The translations under genes were made by a program, and so were the position numbers. The notes beneath the pieces were generated by a model, which made no database searches, was not told where the DNA came from, and saw nothing but the letters and a program-made list of their open reading frames with translations. Below, one piece after another: positions 22,412-33,300 of a DNA stretch of 64,000 nt (position 1 is the stretch's first letter; the number at the start of each line of letters is the position of its first letter). The DNA is from Bolinopsis microptera (Eukaryota > Ctenophora > Tentaculata > Lobata > Bolinopsidae): the NCBI RefSeq assembly GCF_026151205.1, contig NC_087075.1, positions 5,324,858-5,388,857 on the forward strand. Direction: 5' to 3'.

Positions 22412-22553
22412 TTGTAGCGCGATGCACTACTGGGTCGCGCGCGCATCAAATAATGCTTCTCGCAACCACAAAAGCCACCGTATGCAGATCGGCGAGATGC
22501 GAAGGATCGACATCGTGAATCAAAAATAGTATCAAAATTTAGCCATTATTTTA

Positions 22554-22595
22554 GGATTTTTCTGCCGAGGAACATGTTCCTCGGCAGAAAAATCC
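22554..22595. repeat. 42-bp perfect palindrome
   Basis: The halves beginning GGATTTTTCTGCCGAGGAAC and ending TTCCTCGGCAGAAAAATCC are exact reverse complements with no spacer. It lies inside the foldback-like element and would extrude as a hairpin or cruciform. Confidence 0.95.
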
Positions 22596-22714
22596 ATCGA
22601 ACTAAAATCAAAATTTGAAACTTTTTGCGCACACTTCATTGCATTTTTGGTACTTTAGTGCTCAATATGCTATATTTTACGCAAATTTTTCCACGTATAT
22701 TACTTTCGCTTTTA

Positions 22715-23091
22715 CTAAATCGCTCGCCCAAATTTTAAGAAAAATCTTGTGAAAAGGCCCTTTGGGCATGAAATTGAAAGTAATCTGAATCGGTGTATTT
22801 TTGGACGCTGATTCCGAATCACCCCCATACCATGACGTAGGGTTAAAATGCTTCCCTGGAGAGTTATGGGAAAAAAACCGTTTTGGTCACGTGACAGGCT
22901 AGTAAAATACTAATTTGATTGTTTAGGGCTCGGGTTAGGGTTAGGGTTGTGGTAAGGGTTATGGTTAGCTTCGGCCCTTTGGGGTTATGGTTAGGGTTAG
23001 GGTTGAGATTAGGGTTTATGTAAAACCGTTTTGTACGGCTGCAAAACCATAAATACCAAAGTCACGTGAAATTTTTGGGCGAGCGAATTAG
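22715..23091. mobile_element. MITE with telomere-like interior
   Basis: Imperfect terminal inverted repeats CTAAATCGCTCGCCCAAATT and AATTTTTGGGCGAGCGAATT are flanked by TA on both sides, suggesting a TA target duplication as in Tc1/mariner-type elements. The interior at 22925-23015 is full of GGGTTAGGGTTAGGGTT-like words, degenerate around TTAGGG. A related copy lies at 57729-58048 and a fragment at 55690-55775. Confidence 0.75.
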
Positions 23092-23213
23092 TAAGAGCCT
23101 TGATTCACGATGTCAATCCTTCGCATCTCTCCGATCTGCATGTGGTTGCGAGAAGCATTATTTGATGCGCGCGCGACCCAGTAGTGCATCGCGCTACAAG
23201 TAAGAGCCATATT

Positions 23214-23243
23214 ACTTTACACGATATATCGTGTAATATAAGG
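23214..23243. repeat. Short palindrome TTACACGATATATCGTGTAA
   Basis: A 20-bp perfect palindrome beside the right arm of the foldback-like element; it may be the tip of another small inverted-repeat element. Confidence 0.7.
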
Positions 23244-23792
23244 ATTGTTCCCGCAAGATCGGCGAGATATACCATTGGGCTGCACGCCGATCTGCGGAGG
23301 TCGAAGGATAGACATCGTGAATCATTATTTAAAATGATATTTGGAAATCGAACAAAAATTTGAGGCGCGCATATTTTCGACAACTTACACTTTAATGTGA
23401 AAATCGAGCGCTAAAGTGAATACAGTTATATTTTTACAAGAATACCTTTTTAGTGATATCATAATTCACTTCAGAACTAACTCTCGTCTTAGCTGTTTGG
23501 TAGTAGTTGCTCGTGCTGCCTGATGCAGTCTCCCAGCCATACAATGCAACATTGGTACCCATTACAAATTAATAATACACGAACTTTATCTTCTGCTTTC
23601 CTTTTCTTACGTACCTCCTCAACAATCTTCTTACTAGCTTTTGTTCTGCAGCACACCAAGTCAGGGCAGATGATCTAAACACTGCTCTAGTGCATAACAG
23701 TTCATATACTTACTCTTTTTCGAAATCAAAGCTCTTCAGGTTAACATGATTATCCACAACCCTCATCTTCAATAGAGGAATCTGGATTCAAC

Positions 23793-25020
23793 GTGCAAGG
23801 ATATGCAGATGACCACCAGGTATACAAAACCTTCAAACCTTGTGATCAGGTTAATGTTTTGGGTGTTCAACTTTTAAATTCCGCCAGGACCATACAGCGC
23901 TGGATGGTTGAATACTGCCTACAACTCAACCCAGGAAAAATACTTGTGATTGCCTCACCTCATGTGTTGAATCAGATATCTTTAGGAGGAGTACAGCTGA
24001 CAAATGACACGTGTATCAGATTTGTCAGCACAACAAAAAATCTTGGTTTGCAAATCGACCATCACCTTACCTTTGAGCCTCAAATCATGTCCCTAAAAAA
24101 ACATTGTTTTAGACTCCTCAGGAATGTTATCAGAAGAAAGTATCTTTTTAGTAAAACTCAGCTTAAGCTCATTGTTAATAGCATTATCGTCTGCAAACTG
24201 GATTACTGCAACGCCCTTTACTTTGGAATCAGTGACTACCTCATCCATCAGCTTCAACTTATTCAAAATGCTGCTGCTATAGCAATAGTAGGACTATATA
24301 AACATGATCATTTAGGAGATACTCTGAATGACCTTCATTGGATGCCTATCAGTTACAGAATTCAGTACAAATTATTACTTCTTGTTTATAAATGTCTAAA
24401 TGGCATGGGACCAGATTATTTAAGTACAATGTTTAAATTTGCAAACTATAATCATCTTATCTATTTGACTGAACCTAGAGTGCATACACAATATGGAGAA
24501 AGATCTTTTCAGAAAGTTGGCCCTAAATTATGGAATGAACTCCCATCTGAGATTAAGAATTGGGGGGGGGGGGGGGGGGGGGGGTAATGACTACTTTTGG
24601 GGACTTGGGGAATTACGTCAACGATTTTACCCCGAGTCCCCATGATTTTTAGTCCCCATTAGTCCCCAAAAGTCTCCATAAGTCCCCATTTAGATGATTT
24701 TTAGTCTCCATTAGTCCCCAAAAGTTTCCATTAGTCCCCATTTAGATTTATCCTACTCTTATCTTGGACAAAACATCTCGATCGTATCGTTATTAAACTA
24801 ACTTGAAAACCATAAATAACTGTCAAAAATTCTGGGGACTTATGGGGACAAATGGTGAATTACGTCAACGAGTTGACCTCTAGTCCCCACGATTTTTAGT
24901 CCCCATTAGTCCCCAAAAGTCTCCATTGGTAGTCATTACCCCCCCCCCCCCAGAATTGTACAACATTGGACTCTTTTAAAGTGTATCTGAAAACATTTCT
25001 TTTCAAACGTGCTCATAATG
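23793..25020 (+). mobile_element. CR1-like LINE reverse transcriptase fragment, interrupted
   Basis: The frame from 23793 begins at the catalytic GYADDHQVYK box (the YADD motif of reverse transcriptase). It continues through NPGKILVIASP, LDYCNALYFGI and LWNELPSEIKN, the thumb and C-terminal region of CR1/L2/jockey-type LINEs. At 24562 a homopolymer-bounded insertion splits the codon after EIKN. The frame resumes at 24952 as CTTLDSFKVYLKTFLFKRAH. The 5' RT domains and endonuclease are missing. Confidence 0.88.
24562..24951. mobile_element. PolyG/polyC-bounded insertion in the LINE
   Basis: A 390-bp insert starts with 23 G and ends with 13 C. Inside the homopolymers, TAATGACTAC and GTAGTCATTA form short terminal inverted repeats. 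The interior repeats AGTCCCCATTAGTCCCCAAA words. The host LINE sequence AGAATTG is duplicated on both sides (target-site duplication of about 7 bp), and removal of the insert restores the LINE reading frame. There is no coding capacity, so it is a non-autonomous element. Confidence 0.88.
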
Positions 25021-25293
25021 CTCATATGCTTACTGATTTTCAAAGCAGTCAATGGTGTTGCTCCTGCATATCTGTGTGATCTAGTAACATTTGTTAGTTC
25101 GAGTAGCAGAAGAACTTCCTCCTTACACCTACCCGTCGGATCTACAAGATCGCACCCAAGAGCGTTTCAGACTGTTGCTCCGAAATTCTGGAACCAACTA
25201 CCAATTGAAATTAAGACTTGTTCCGATGTTGATCTGTTCAAAACATTATTAAAAACGCACCTGTTTAAGAAAAGTTATGGCATGAGCGATTAA
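25009..25293 (+). mobile_element. Second LINE RT C-terminal fragment
   Basis: A 94-aa frame reads LLIFKAVNGVAPAYLCDLV, then TVAPKFWNQLPIEIKT and LFKTLLKTHLFKKSY. It is a second CR1/L2-like reverse transcriptase C terminus, different from the copy directly upstream and joined to it with almost no gap. Probable 3' UTR with TTATTA repeats follows at 25544-25565 and 25790-25807. Confidence 0.85.
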
Positions 25294-26628
25294 TTGACAA
25301 TATAACTTTATGTTATTTGCTTAAACTGTTTAGGATGCAACCTAATGTCATGATCTTTTTGAACTTATTAGCAATTAGACTGTTAGCACGCTTCAAAAGC
25401 ATGTCATCTTCGTTCCAAAACTTTTTATGTCCTATGCATACACTCCTTGATAGTTATCTTGATCTAGTATCTTTGTTTCACGCAATAGAGCATAAGTTTT
25501 GTGGTTTATCCACTGGGCTTAGAGTTTGTGTTTAAGCTACCAAATTTTATTATTATTATTATTATAATATTGTATCTTAATATTTTTCAATCCTAGTTTT
25601 CCCTATTTGTTTCTACTGGAAAATGCATACACATTATCGTTTATTTAGTGAATCAAGTCTAATCACCCTTATCTGGTTTAGAATATAAATGTGGGTTGCT
25701 TTTTCAGGTTTTATTGTATCCTGAACTGTTTTCGCGGCACACCTGTGCATTTTAAGTTGTTGTGCCACTATAATATAAAAGTTTAAATTATTATTATTAT
25801 TATTATTTTTCAACTATAGTACAGTATTACTGATGAAGTATCCTTAAATGATTCTTGATCTTTGGGCAGACCCTCCACATTTAACCTACGATCATGTTTC
25901 CGATCATTCGGCTGAGTCGACTGAGGAGACATTATGAAGATGATTAATTTCGCATCTGGATCTAATAGATCCTTAGCTACTCCCTAGATTAGGTGACAGT
26001 TATCTCTGATACATGCAATGATGGGTGTGGACTGTGGGTCCCCTTTTTTATTTATAGTTATAATATGGTATGGTGGGATATGGCAATTTATAAATTGATT
26101 TGCTGATTTTCTGACAAAAGTTGCATGCTTGATAGCATATATCTTTAAAAGAAAGATATGATTTTTAAGGATATTTCTAATGATTCACATTTTTGGAATG
26201 TTTCAAATGAAGTATTAGGGAGAATTGGAGGACCTAGCTATGTTAGTAATAAAGAGAAGCATAACGATTATCTTTATTTCCACCCTTTTGTGGCAAAAAA
26301 GCGATTTATAAATCTTTATTACACTGGGAAGTATGAATAGGGTTATCTTATGGGGATGCTTTTTGAATTTATTTGAAATATTTTTAATAAAGTTGTAGTT
26401 AATAATTTATTAATTTTGGTGGTAAGATATTTATATTTTTCCATACAGTATAGTGATTTGATACTTTGTAGACATGTGTGATGATGTTATGTCATAATTT
26501 TTACTTTACTTTATACTTTATAACTTTGGTGTGAATGAAAATGTTGATCCCCTAATGTCCCCTAATTTAAATCACTTTTTTAATCGCTTAGCCAATTGAG
26601 TTTAATCTTTTTCTTTAATTTTAAATAA
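25294..26628. other. LINE 3' tail and intergenic DNA
   Basis: TTA-rich runs at about 25545 and 25790 look like LINE 3' ends. The rest is AT-rich, with short ORFs at 25317-25535 and 26158-26340 that have no family resemblance. The upstream promoter of the next gene should lie near its right end. Confidence 0.45.
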
Positions 26629-26685
26629 TTGACTAGTCTTATGTTCCTAAATGATCAATTTTACAGGCGAAGGGACATCAAAAGC

Positions 26686-29600
26686 ATGGCTGAAATAGTG
26701 CTATCAGGAGCACCGATTGATTTGGATATCAACAAAAGTGGTGATCTTGCAGTTCTCACAGAGTCAAAAGTGTTTATTGTCAGTTTATCAAGAAGTAAAG
26801 ACTCTGACCTTTTGAGTAATATCTGCTTGCCAGTCAATGACTTGTTCCCTCTTTACTCCAAGGTGGACTTGCCTTTTATGGTTGGAAAAAGAGTCTGGTG
26901 GCTTCCCTCAACCAATAAGTATGATAGAGTCCTGCTCTTGACGGCAAGTTTGCAATGGTTAATTTACCGCAGGATTATTGGTTCATTGCAGTGGAGTCAA
27001 TCAAATAAATTTTCTCCTGAGCTTGACAAATATTTCAAGCATCTAAAAGGGTTGAAATTCAACAAATTTGTTGACATGCTCATGATTCATTCTACATCTA
27101 AAGCAAAAAGTATTGAGGTTAAAGAATTCCAAAGAAATTCTGCTGTTAAACAGACTTTGGTAAAGGGACAATTTGTGATAGATCATGATACAATGCCCCA
27201 ACAATATCATCTTGGTCTACAAGTTTTACAAAGGAGAAAACAGAAGAAGAAGAAAAAGAATAAAATCAGAGTAAAAAAGGAAGTAATAACTCCAGCACAT
27301 TTTGTTAGTGAAGAAGAACTTGAAAAAGATAAGGAAGAAGATGAAGAAGAAGAAAAACCAGTCATCAAACAGATCGTCAAAACCGCTTCATCTGGTGAGA
27401 AAAGGCTCATAACTTACATAATGGATGGTAAACAAAAAGGAGACCAGGTGGAAAACAATGACTGCGAGGAGAAAGTCCAATGTGTTTGTGGTGCTACTGA
27501 AGAAAACAGTTCCGAGGATGAAGAGTGGGTTGAATGTGAACTTTGTCACACTTGGCTGCATGTTGATTGTGTCGCTTACTTTCCTGAGGTACAAGACTAT
27601 TACCATTGTGATGACTGCTTAAAAGCCGATGCAAAGAAGGCTGCTCAATCTAAAAAGAAGTTGTCTAAAAAGGGAAAGAGAAAAGGGAGGCCACCAAATG
27701 AAAGGATAAACAATTCAACAATCATAACATCCCTGCCAAAACTCAATGGCTCTTTTAATAAACAGCTTTCAGAGCACAGATCAGACGACGTCAATGAAGC
27801 TAGCATAGATAAAACTTCTATCCCTGCATCTGATCTGACAAAATCTTTGAATAAATGCTGGTCTTCAGAGCAGATAACTGAAAAATTGGATAAAGTTAAC
27901 GTTGATAAAAGTCCTATCCTGGCATCAGATCTAAATAAATCTCAGGATAAACAGACTTCAAAACAACGATCTGACAAAGGTAGTAAAGCTGACAAAGATA
28001 AAATTCCTATCTCAGTAACAGATCTTAGTAAATCTCTGAATAAACAGACTTCAGAGCAGAGATCCAACAAAGATACAACTCAAATTGATGCAATAATGGA
28101 AGGGGAGTGTTCATCAAAAGACAATTCCAAACGTGTTGAAGAGGTTGTATCATCTGACTTGGACAGTGACTCCAGTTGTGGAATGATACACCACGGAAAT
28201 CACATCAACTGTCCCTGTGGCGTGGAATCAAGTGAATCAGGAGAGGAATGGGTTCAGTGTGATCAATGTGACAAGTGGCAACACCAAATATGTGTTAATT
28301 ATGCAGATGAAGATAAGACTCATTATCAGTGTCCTTCGTGCAAGCAGATCCTCACTTTCTTTGCTAACAAGAAGTTTGCACCCATAAATGCAGATTCTCT
28401 TGCTGCTAAAAAAGTTGCTCCTTCTGCAGCTAAAGAAAAGTTCAGGATACCTAAAAAATCGAAAGATAAAGATGAGGGGTTCAAAGTTGTCGGCAGCTCA
28501 AGTTGCAATCCATCAACCTTTCTTGCACAGGTTCAACCAGTTTATCTTCCTAAATCTCTAGATGAAGCTGCTCTCATTGGTGTACTGAAGTCAACAATTG
28601 GTCAGACCAAGAATAGATCTCAGTCTTCACAGGGTACAGTTCAATCATCAACTTCTCGCTCTGGCTCTGGAGACCAAAACATGTCGTCTAACAATCTATC
28701 AGGAAAAGACAATAGCAATAATAAGTTAACTGATGGAAACAGTCTTTCAATAACTGAACCCAATTCAGATGAAGTCAAAAACGGCAATCAAATCAATTCT
28801 TTTGCTTTAGTACTTTGCACGGATCGTCTCATAATTTTAAGGGGTTCTCCCAAATCCCCCTTCCAGATTTCCTCCCTTTATACATTCGATGATAGAGAAA
28901 TGTCCATGATGTCAGCTTTCAGCAATGCAGAAAACACACAACATAACATTGCAATGGTCGATTATAACTCTTGTAATGTCTTAATTTGGAAGCTTTGTTA
29001 CTGTAATGATGATGATGCAGACAAATACAGTAATAGTGTAGTGAGTCTACCTTCACTTGTGTTGACTGCAGAGACTGTTTTAACAGTTGGGGACGATAAC
29101 ATTGATAGGATGATGTGGCTAAATCAGTTTCAAATCTTAATCTTCCAGATGGGGAATGTAATCTGTTACGATGTCGGCACATTGCAGTCTATTTGGGTTA
29201 CAGTGGTTAAGTTTGTTTTCGTTACTGAATGGTTCCTCCAATCTGATAAAAAGTTAGTTGTGTTTGATAACAGCGGGTCAAATATAGTAATAGATACTGA
29301 CAATGGTAATGTTTTACACCGGAATGTAACCAATCAGAAAGACGATCTGGTTGTAAATTCACGAATTTCACCATCAAACCTGCTGAAATATGAAATGAGA
29401 ATACCATCTAACCAACTCCTTCAGTACTCCACGCCCTGCAAACTGCTTGTTTCACGCAATGAACATTTCACACAGACTCAAACTAACGATTGTTTGAGCA
29501 GAGAGCAGAACTTTCTAAAGATGAGCTTCCAATCACCTGAGCAGACTGAGAGTCTAGATATCACTAAAATACCGGAGGGGCTGTCGTGCACGATATGTGA

Positions 29601-29784
29601 TTGTGCAAATTTGACTCCATCTGACCATCCGTTCGGAGTTGTGTGCTCCAAAAAGCACACTCTTTTTATGGATCCTAACAGTAAGGTTATACTTGACCCG
29701 TTTACTGCTAAGGAGTGTGTTAATTGCAGTGTTTTCAATCATGAAACAGTGGTTAAGTGCGGGTCTTGCAAACAGACTTGTTGA
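26686..29784 (+). CDS. GTF3C4/TFIIIC90-like protein with two PHD fingers
   Basis: One long exon encodes 1032 aa from ATG 26686. The frame is open upstream, but TTTTACAG at 26659-26666 looks like a splice acceptor, so I take the first ATG after it (MAEIVLSG). The N terminus (about residues 1-200) has a blade-like pattern with KRVWWLP...DRVLLLTA...LQW, as in TFIIIC90. A Lys/Glu-rich stretch follows. PHD finger 1 is at about 265-312 (CVCG, EEWVECELCHTWLHVDC, CDDC) and PHD finger 2 at about 507-552 (CPCG, EEWVQCDQCDKWQHQIC, CPSC), separated by a Ser/Lys repeat region. A second beta-rich region runs from about 700 to 880. The C terminus (about 967-1032) has paired Cys in CTIC, VVCSKKH, ECVNC and VKCGSC, resembling the TFIIIC zinc-binding tail. 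Inferred role: nuclear, RNA polymerase III or chromatin. The TFIIIC assignment is moderate; the PHD fingers are clear. Confidence 0.85.
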   Translation: MAEIVLSGAPIDLDINKSGDLAVLTESKVFIVSLSRSKDSDLLSNICLPVNDLFPLYSKVDLPFMVGKRVWWLPSTNKYDRVLLLTASLQWLIYRRIIGSLQWSQSNKFSPELDKYFKHLKGLKFNKFVDMLMIHSTSKAKSIEVKEFQRNSAVKQTLVKGQFVIDHDTMPQQYHLGLQVLQRRKQKKKKKNKIRVKKEVITPAHFVSEEELEKDKEEDEEEEKPVIKQIVKTASSGEKRLITYIMDGKQKGDQVENNDCEEKVQCVCGATEENSSEDEEWVECELCHTWLHVDCVAYFPEVQDYYHCDDCLKADAKKAAQSKKKLSKKGKRKGRPPNERINNSTIITSLPKLNGSFNKQLSEHRSDDVNEASIDKTSIPASDLTKSLNKCWSSEQITEKLDKVNVDKSPILASDLNKSQDKQTSKQRSDKGSKADKDKIPISVTDLSKSLNKQTSEQRSNKDTTQIDAIMEGECSSKDNSKRVEEVVSSDLDSDSSCGMIHHGNHINCPCGVESSESGEEWVQCDQCDKWQHQICVNYADEDKTHYQCPSCKQILTFFANKKFAPINADSLAAKKVAPSAAKEKFRIPKKSKDKDEGFKVVGSSSCNPSTFLAQVQPVYLPKSLDEAALIGVLKSTIGQTKNRSQSSQGTVQSSTSRSGSGDQNMSSNNLSGKDNSNNKLTDGNSLSITEPNSDEVKNGNQINSFALVLCTDRLIILRGSPKSPFQISSLYTFDDREMSMMSAFSNAENTQHNIAMVDYNSCNVLIWKLCYCNDDDADKYSNSVVSLPSLVLTAETVLTVGDDNIDRMMWLNQFQILIFQMGNVICYDVGTLQSIWVTVVKFVFVTEWFLQSDKKLVVFDNSGSNIVIDTDNGNVLHRNVTNQKDDLVVNSRISPSNLLKYEMRIPSNQLLQYSTPCKLLVSRNEHFTQTQTNDCLSREQNFLKMSFQSPEQTESLDITKIPEGLSCTICDCANLTPSDHPFGVVCSKKHTLFMDPNSKVILDPFTAKECVNCSVFNHETVVKCGSCKQTC

Positions 29785-30328
29785 CCGCACAAAGTATTTT
29801 AATTGCTTTATTTTGTTTTAGAAAGAATGTTGTTTAATTGTTCCAGATTATGATAACCCATTCATGAATAGTGGAATGTTATTTAATGATTGATACCTGA
29901 TAACTGATAAGGCTCAATATATTCACCGATTAAAACTACATTTTAAGTTTATGTTTAGCTCTGATGTATAACTTTGACTTTCAGAAATTTTAAAAGAACT
30001 CACGTTTTATCTTTTAATACGAATTAACTTATTTTACGATTATTTATTAAGCACTGTATACTTTTGCTTGCACTTCTAAGCTAAATCTATTTCAAATCAA
30101 TTGCGAGTTTCATTCTTAACATCTTATCACACGGAAATCTAACATTATTAAAATCAGTTGCAACAAATAATAATTTCAATCAAAGCCACAATTAAAGTGG
30201 CCATAAATGTTTCCACTTTCCATCTTGTAACTGTAAAGAATCAGTTATTATTATTCCAACTTAATGATTAATTTTACAAAATTACCGACATAATCATTCA
30301 TAATCACCCACATAATTATCCACATAAT
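29785..30328. other. Intergenic DNA between TFIIIC-like gene and PI3K
   Basis: AT-rich, no ORF of note. It contains the 3' UTR of the upstream gene and the promoter/5' UTR of PI3K, and ATTAAA-like words near 29930 may signal polyadenylation. Confidence 0.4.
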
Positions 30329-33300
30329 ATGTCCAGGATGGTGTTAGCTCCCCAACTGTCAGTTTACAGTAACGCTAGTGACCACGACAGTCTAGTAGAT
30401 GTTGATGTTTTGCTGCCCATTCCTAAGGGAATCATGATTTCTGTTAAGGTCAATGCTGACTGCACTTTCGCTGATATTAAGGTAAGTTAAGGGTGATTGG
30501 AAGATTAGGGAGGGGGGGGGGGGGGGGGGGGTGCAGCCATTAAAGATTGGGGTATGTTGATTAGCCGGGTTACAATTTTAGAGGTTTTTCTTTATCTTTA
30601 GCTTCCTGCTTTTAAGATATAGCTGACTATTTCAAACGGGAACCATGAATCCTGATTAGTGTTATTGCTATTCATTTTTGGTCATATTCAAAATATTTGT
30701 AAAGTTCATAATATTACCTAGCACAGTAAAATCCTGATTTACTGCAGCTGTTTCCTTTCCCCAAACTCTGTGGCCTGTGGGTCATACTTTCTTTATATTT
30801 CAGGACAAAGTGTGGCAGAAGATAGCCAACATGATGGACCTGGGACCTAAAGAACGGTTCTCGTTTGAAGGTGAGTTTTATTTGCCACAACAATTAGTCA
30901 TTAGTTGTGAAATTGACGAAACAATATTTAAAAAAAGGTATTAACTTCGTGATGTTTCACAGCCCAAAATTTTATCATAAAATTGTGAGTATTTATGCAC
31001 TCACTTATTCTGTCTCACTTATTTGTTTAGTGTGTGAAAGTGAGGAAAAGTGAGGGAAAGTGAGGGAAAGTGAGGGAAAGTGAGAAACTCCGCATCTTGA
31101 AAGCTCAGCTGATCGAGTATTTTGATCTTCTGCCAAACTTTCGTTAAATGTGAGTCATGTATATGGCATGTGACGAGTGAATAATAGAGAAAAAAATAAA
31201 ACAAGATTATTTCAGTGTTTTTAAAACTGTTAAAATCATGTCATGCTTCTTATATCGTGTTTTTATTGATGAATTTCTGTTAAAACCATTATTATCTTAA
31301 CATCTCAAAGACTTTCAGGCATGAGTGGAAATCAAAAATATTTTTAATACTGGTCATCAGTTACAAAAATTATCACATTTTCATCAGCAGGGCCCTGCTA
31401 AAGCTGAAACAGTGTAGCCATCAAGCATCAGATTTAGGTGCTTACTGTTACATAAAGATTAGTTTCCTCTACTAATAATGAAATAAAGAAATAATTTACT
31501 TGAAACATTTTAGTAAGTTCATAAATTGGTCATTGAAGAAAAATTCAGTCAAAACAGTGAAATTTGGGCCGCGGAAAGCTGAAATCTGAAAATGTCATAC
31601 CAGACATTTTCATAAATTTCCTTTCATCAAAGTTTTCTCCAGATATACTGGTTCTCCCTTGATGGCGACTTTTTTCACTCTCACCAACCTCACTGATTGG
31701 TCACTGGTCAAAAATTCAGTCAAAAATAATGCGCAAAATTGTGTGGAAAGTTGTATGTTGATTCTGTCACCCAGCTTTTTAATCGATCAATCAATTGATC
31801 ATCCCATTAATTAACCAATTAATTAACCAATTAAAATACAGGTATTAACGAGAGTGCGATGATCGAGAGATTTGAGGATGACAAAATGACACTTCGTGAC
31901 AGTAAACTATTTACCTACCTCCTAAAGCTGGTGGAGATGAGGATTGTTGATGTGGATAAGGTCAGTTCGTTCATTGTGTAAATCTTTGTGGAAGTTTCAT
32001 CTGCCTTTTATCATGAAAATAGATTTCAAGATGATTTTAAGAGTTTATTTTCTAGAGGCATCCAGTGAGAAGCAGAATATTAGGTCAAATTATTTTTAAA
32101 GAGAAAATCTTTAAATCAGTTACAAAATTCAGCGACTTATAAACCATGATCCGGGACCTCTTCCACGAAACTTGTACTTAACTTTCATGGTACATAACAA
32201 TCATGTTTTGCAGAAGTTCCTAGCCAACCTGTCCATGCTGGCCGGAAGAAATGTCATAATGGAGGTTTCCAAGTTTCCTTCTTTGGAAGTGGAGGAATTT
32301 CATGATCTGATGGAGGAAACAGCCCTCAACTACAACAAGGTATTATTAAATATACTCCTTATATGGGCATCACGTGTAGTATACATATTACCTCCTTATA
32401 TGGGCATCACGTGTAGTTTACAGACACTGTGTTAGCTTCCAAGTGTGAGGTGTGTTATTGTGTGGTAGTCACATAGATTATTTTATCATGATAAGTCAAT
32501 AATTACTGTATGTATACTGTATAAATATAAAGAACTGACGATTGCTTTAGATTAATGAAACTTGAGGTTGAACTTATCATTTGAACTTTCTTTCATTTGT
32601 TCTTTACTTTGCTCCTTGATCTCAAGTAGAGCACTGTAGTGCCGATAAAAGAAATAACACCATTATTGTTAGTATGAATATATATTAACTGAATAATTAT
32701 ATTATAAGTAATAAAATAATCACTTTATTGTTCATCATCAGTTACGTGCCACACACGACTACAGGACGTTACTAAAGATAAAATACCCACTACGACTCAT
32801 GAAGATAGAAGGAACTATTCTAGAACACGAGCAACTGTACAATACCATGCAGTACACGCTGTATATTGACTCTTCTTATCGGCTTATTCCTAATTCTACT
32901 TCCGGGAATTGGGAGAAAGTTGAAAACTTTATGGGTGAGATAATGTTTCACTTTCTGTTTCACTTTTTGTTTCACTTTCTGTTTCACTTTTGTTTTTGTT
33001 TCTATTCCAGTATTCATGTTTCTGCTTGTGAATTTGTCCTTGTAAACGAGCTAAAAGCATGGTTTGAAGTGGATAACGGCGAATACCCTGAACCATTATC
33101 AATTTATATTTCATTTTCACACCAATCAAAATGTTACATATTTAATAGTTAATTACTTAACAAACTTGTTAACAGAACACGATCCCCAGTGCCATTCCGT
33201 GCCTCAGTACAACTTCTACTAGACGTTCTTGTAGAGGTTGAGAAATTGGTTCCCAGTAACAACTACCTGCTCAAGATATCTGGATGTGAGGATTATCTTT

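Larger units (their letters stand above)
22412..23199. mobile_element. Foldback-like element with inverted arms
   Basis: Arms at 22412-22522 and 23101-23199 are inverted copies. Both contain TGATGCGCGCGCGACCCAG (or its complement), a CTTCTCGCAACCAC block and CGAAGGAT(C/T)GACATCGTGAATCA. The left arm has an 11-bp insertion relative to the right. A third, direct partial copy of the left arm's end sits at about 23282-23322. The interior holds a 42-bp perfect palindrome and a separate MITE. No transposase ORF is present. Confidence 0.75.

Noticed and set aside
22925-23015. Chromosome end or interstitial telomere fusion
   Set aside because: The TTAGGG-like words are degenerate, lie within terminal inverted repeats of a MITE and recur at 57.9 kb. 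A mobile-element origin explains them better.
27207-29738. Minus-strand ORFs within the TFIIIC-like gene
   Set aside because: Shadows of the 1032-aa coding frame without domain likeness.
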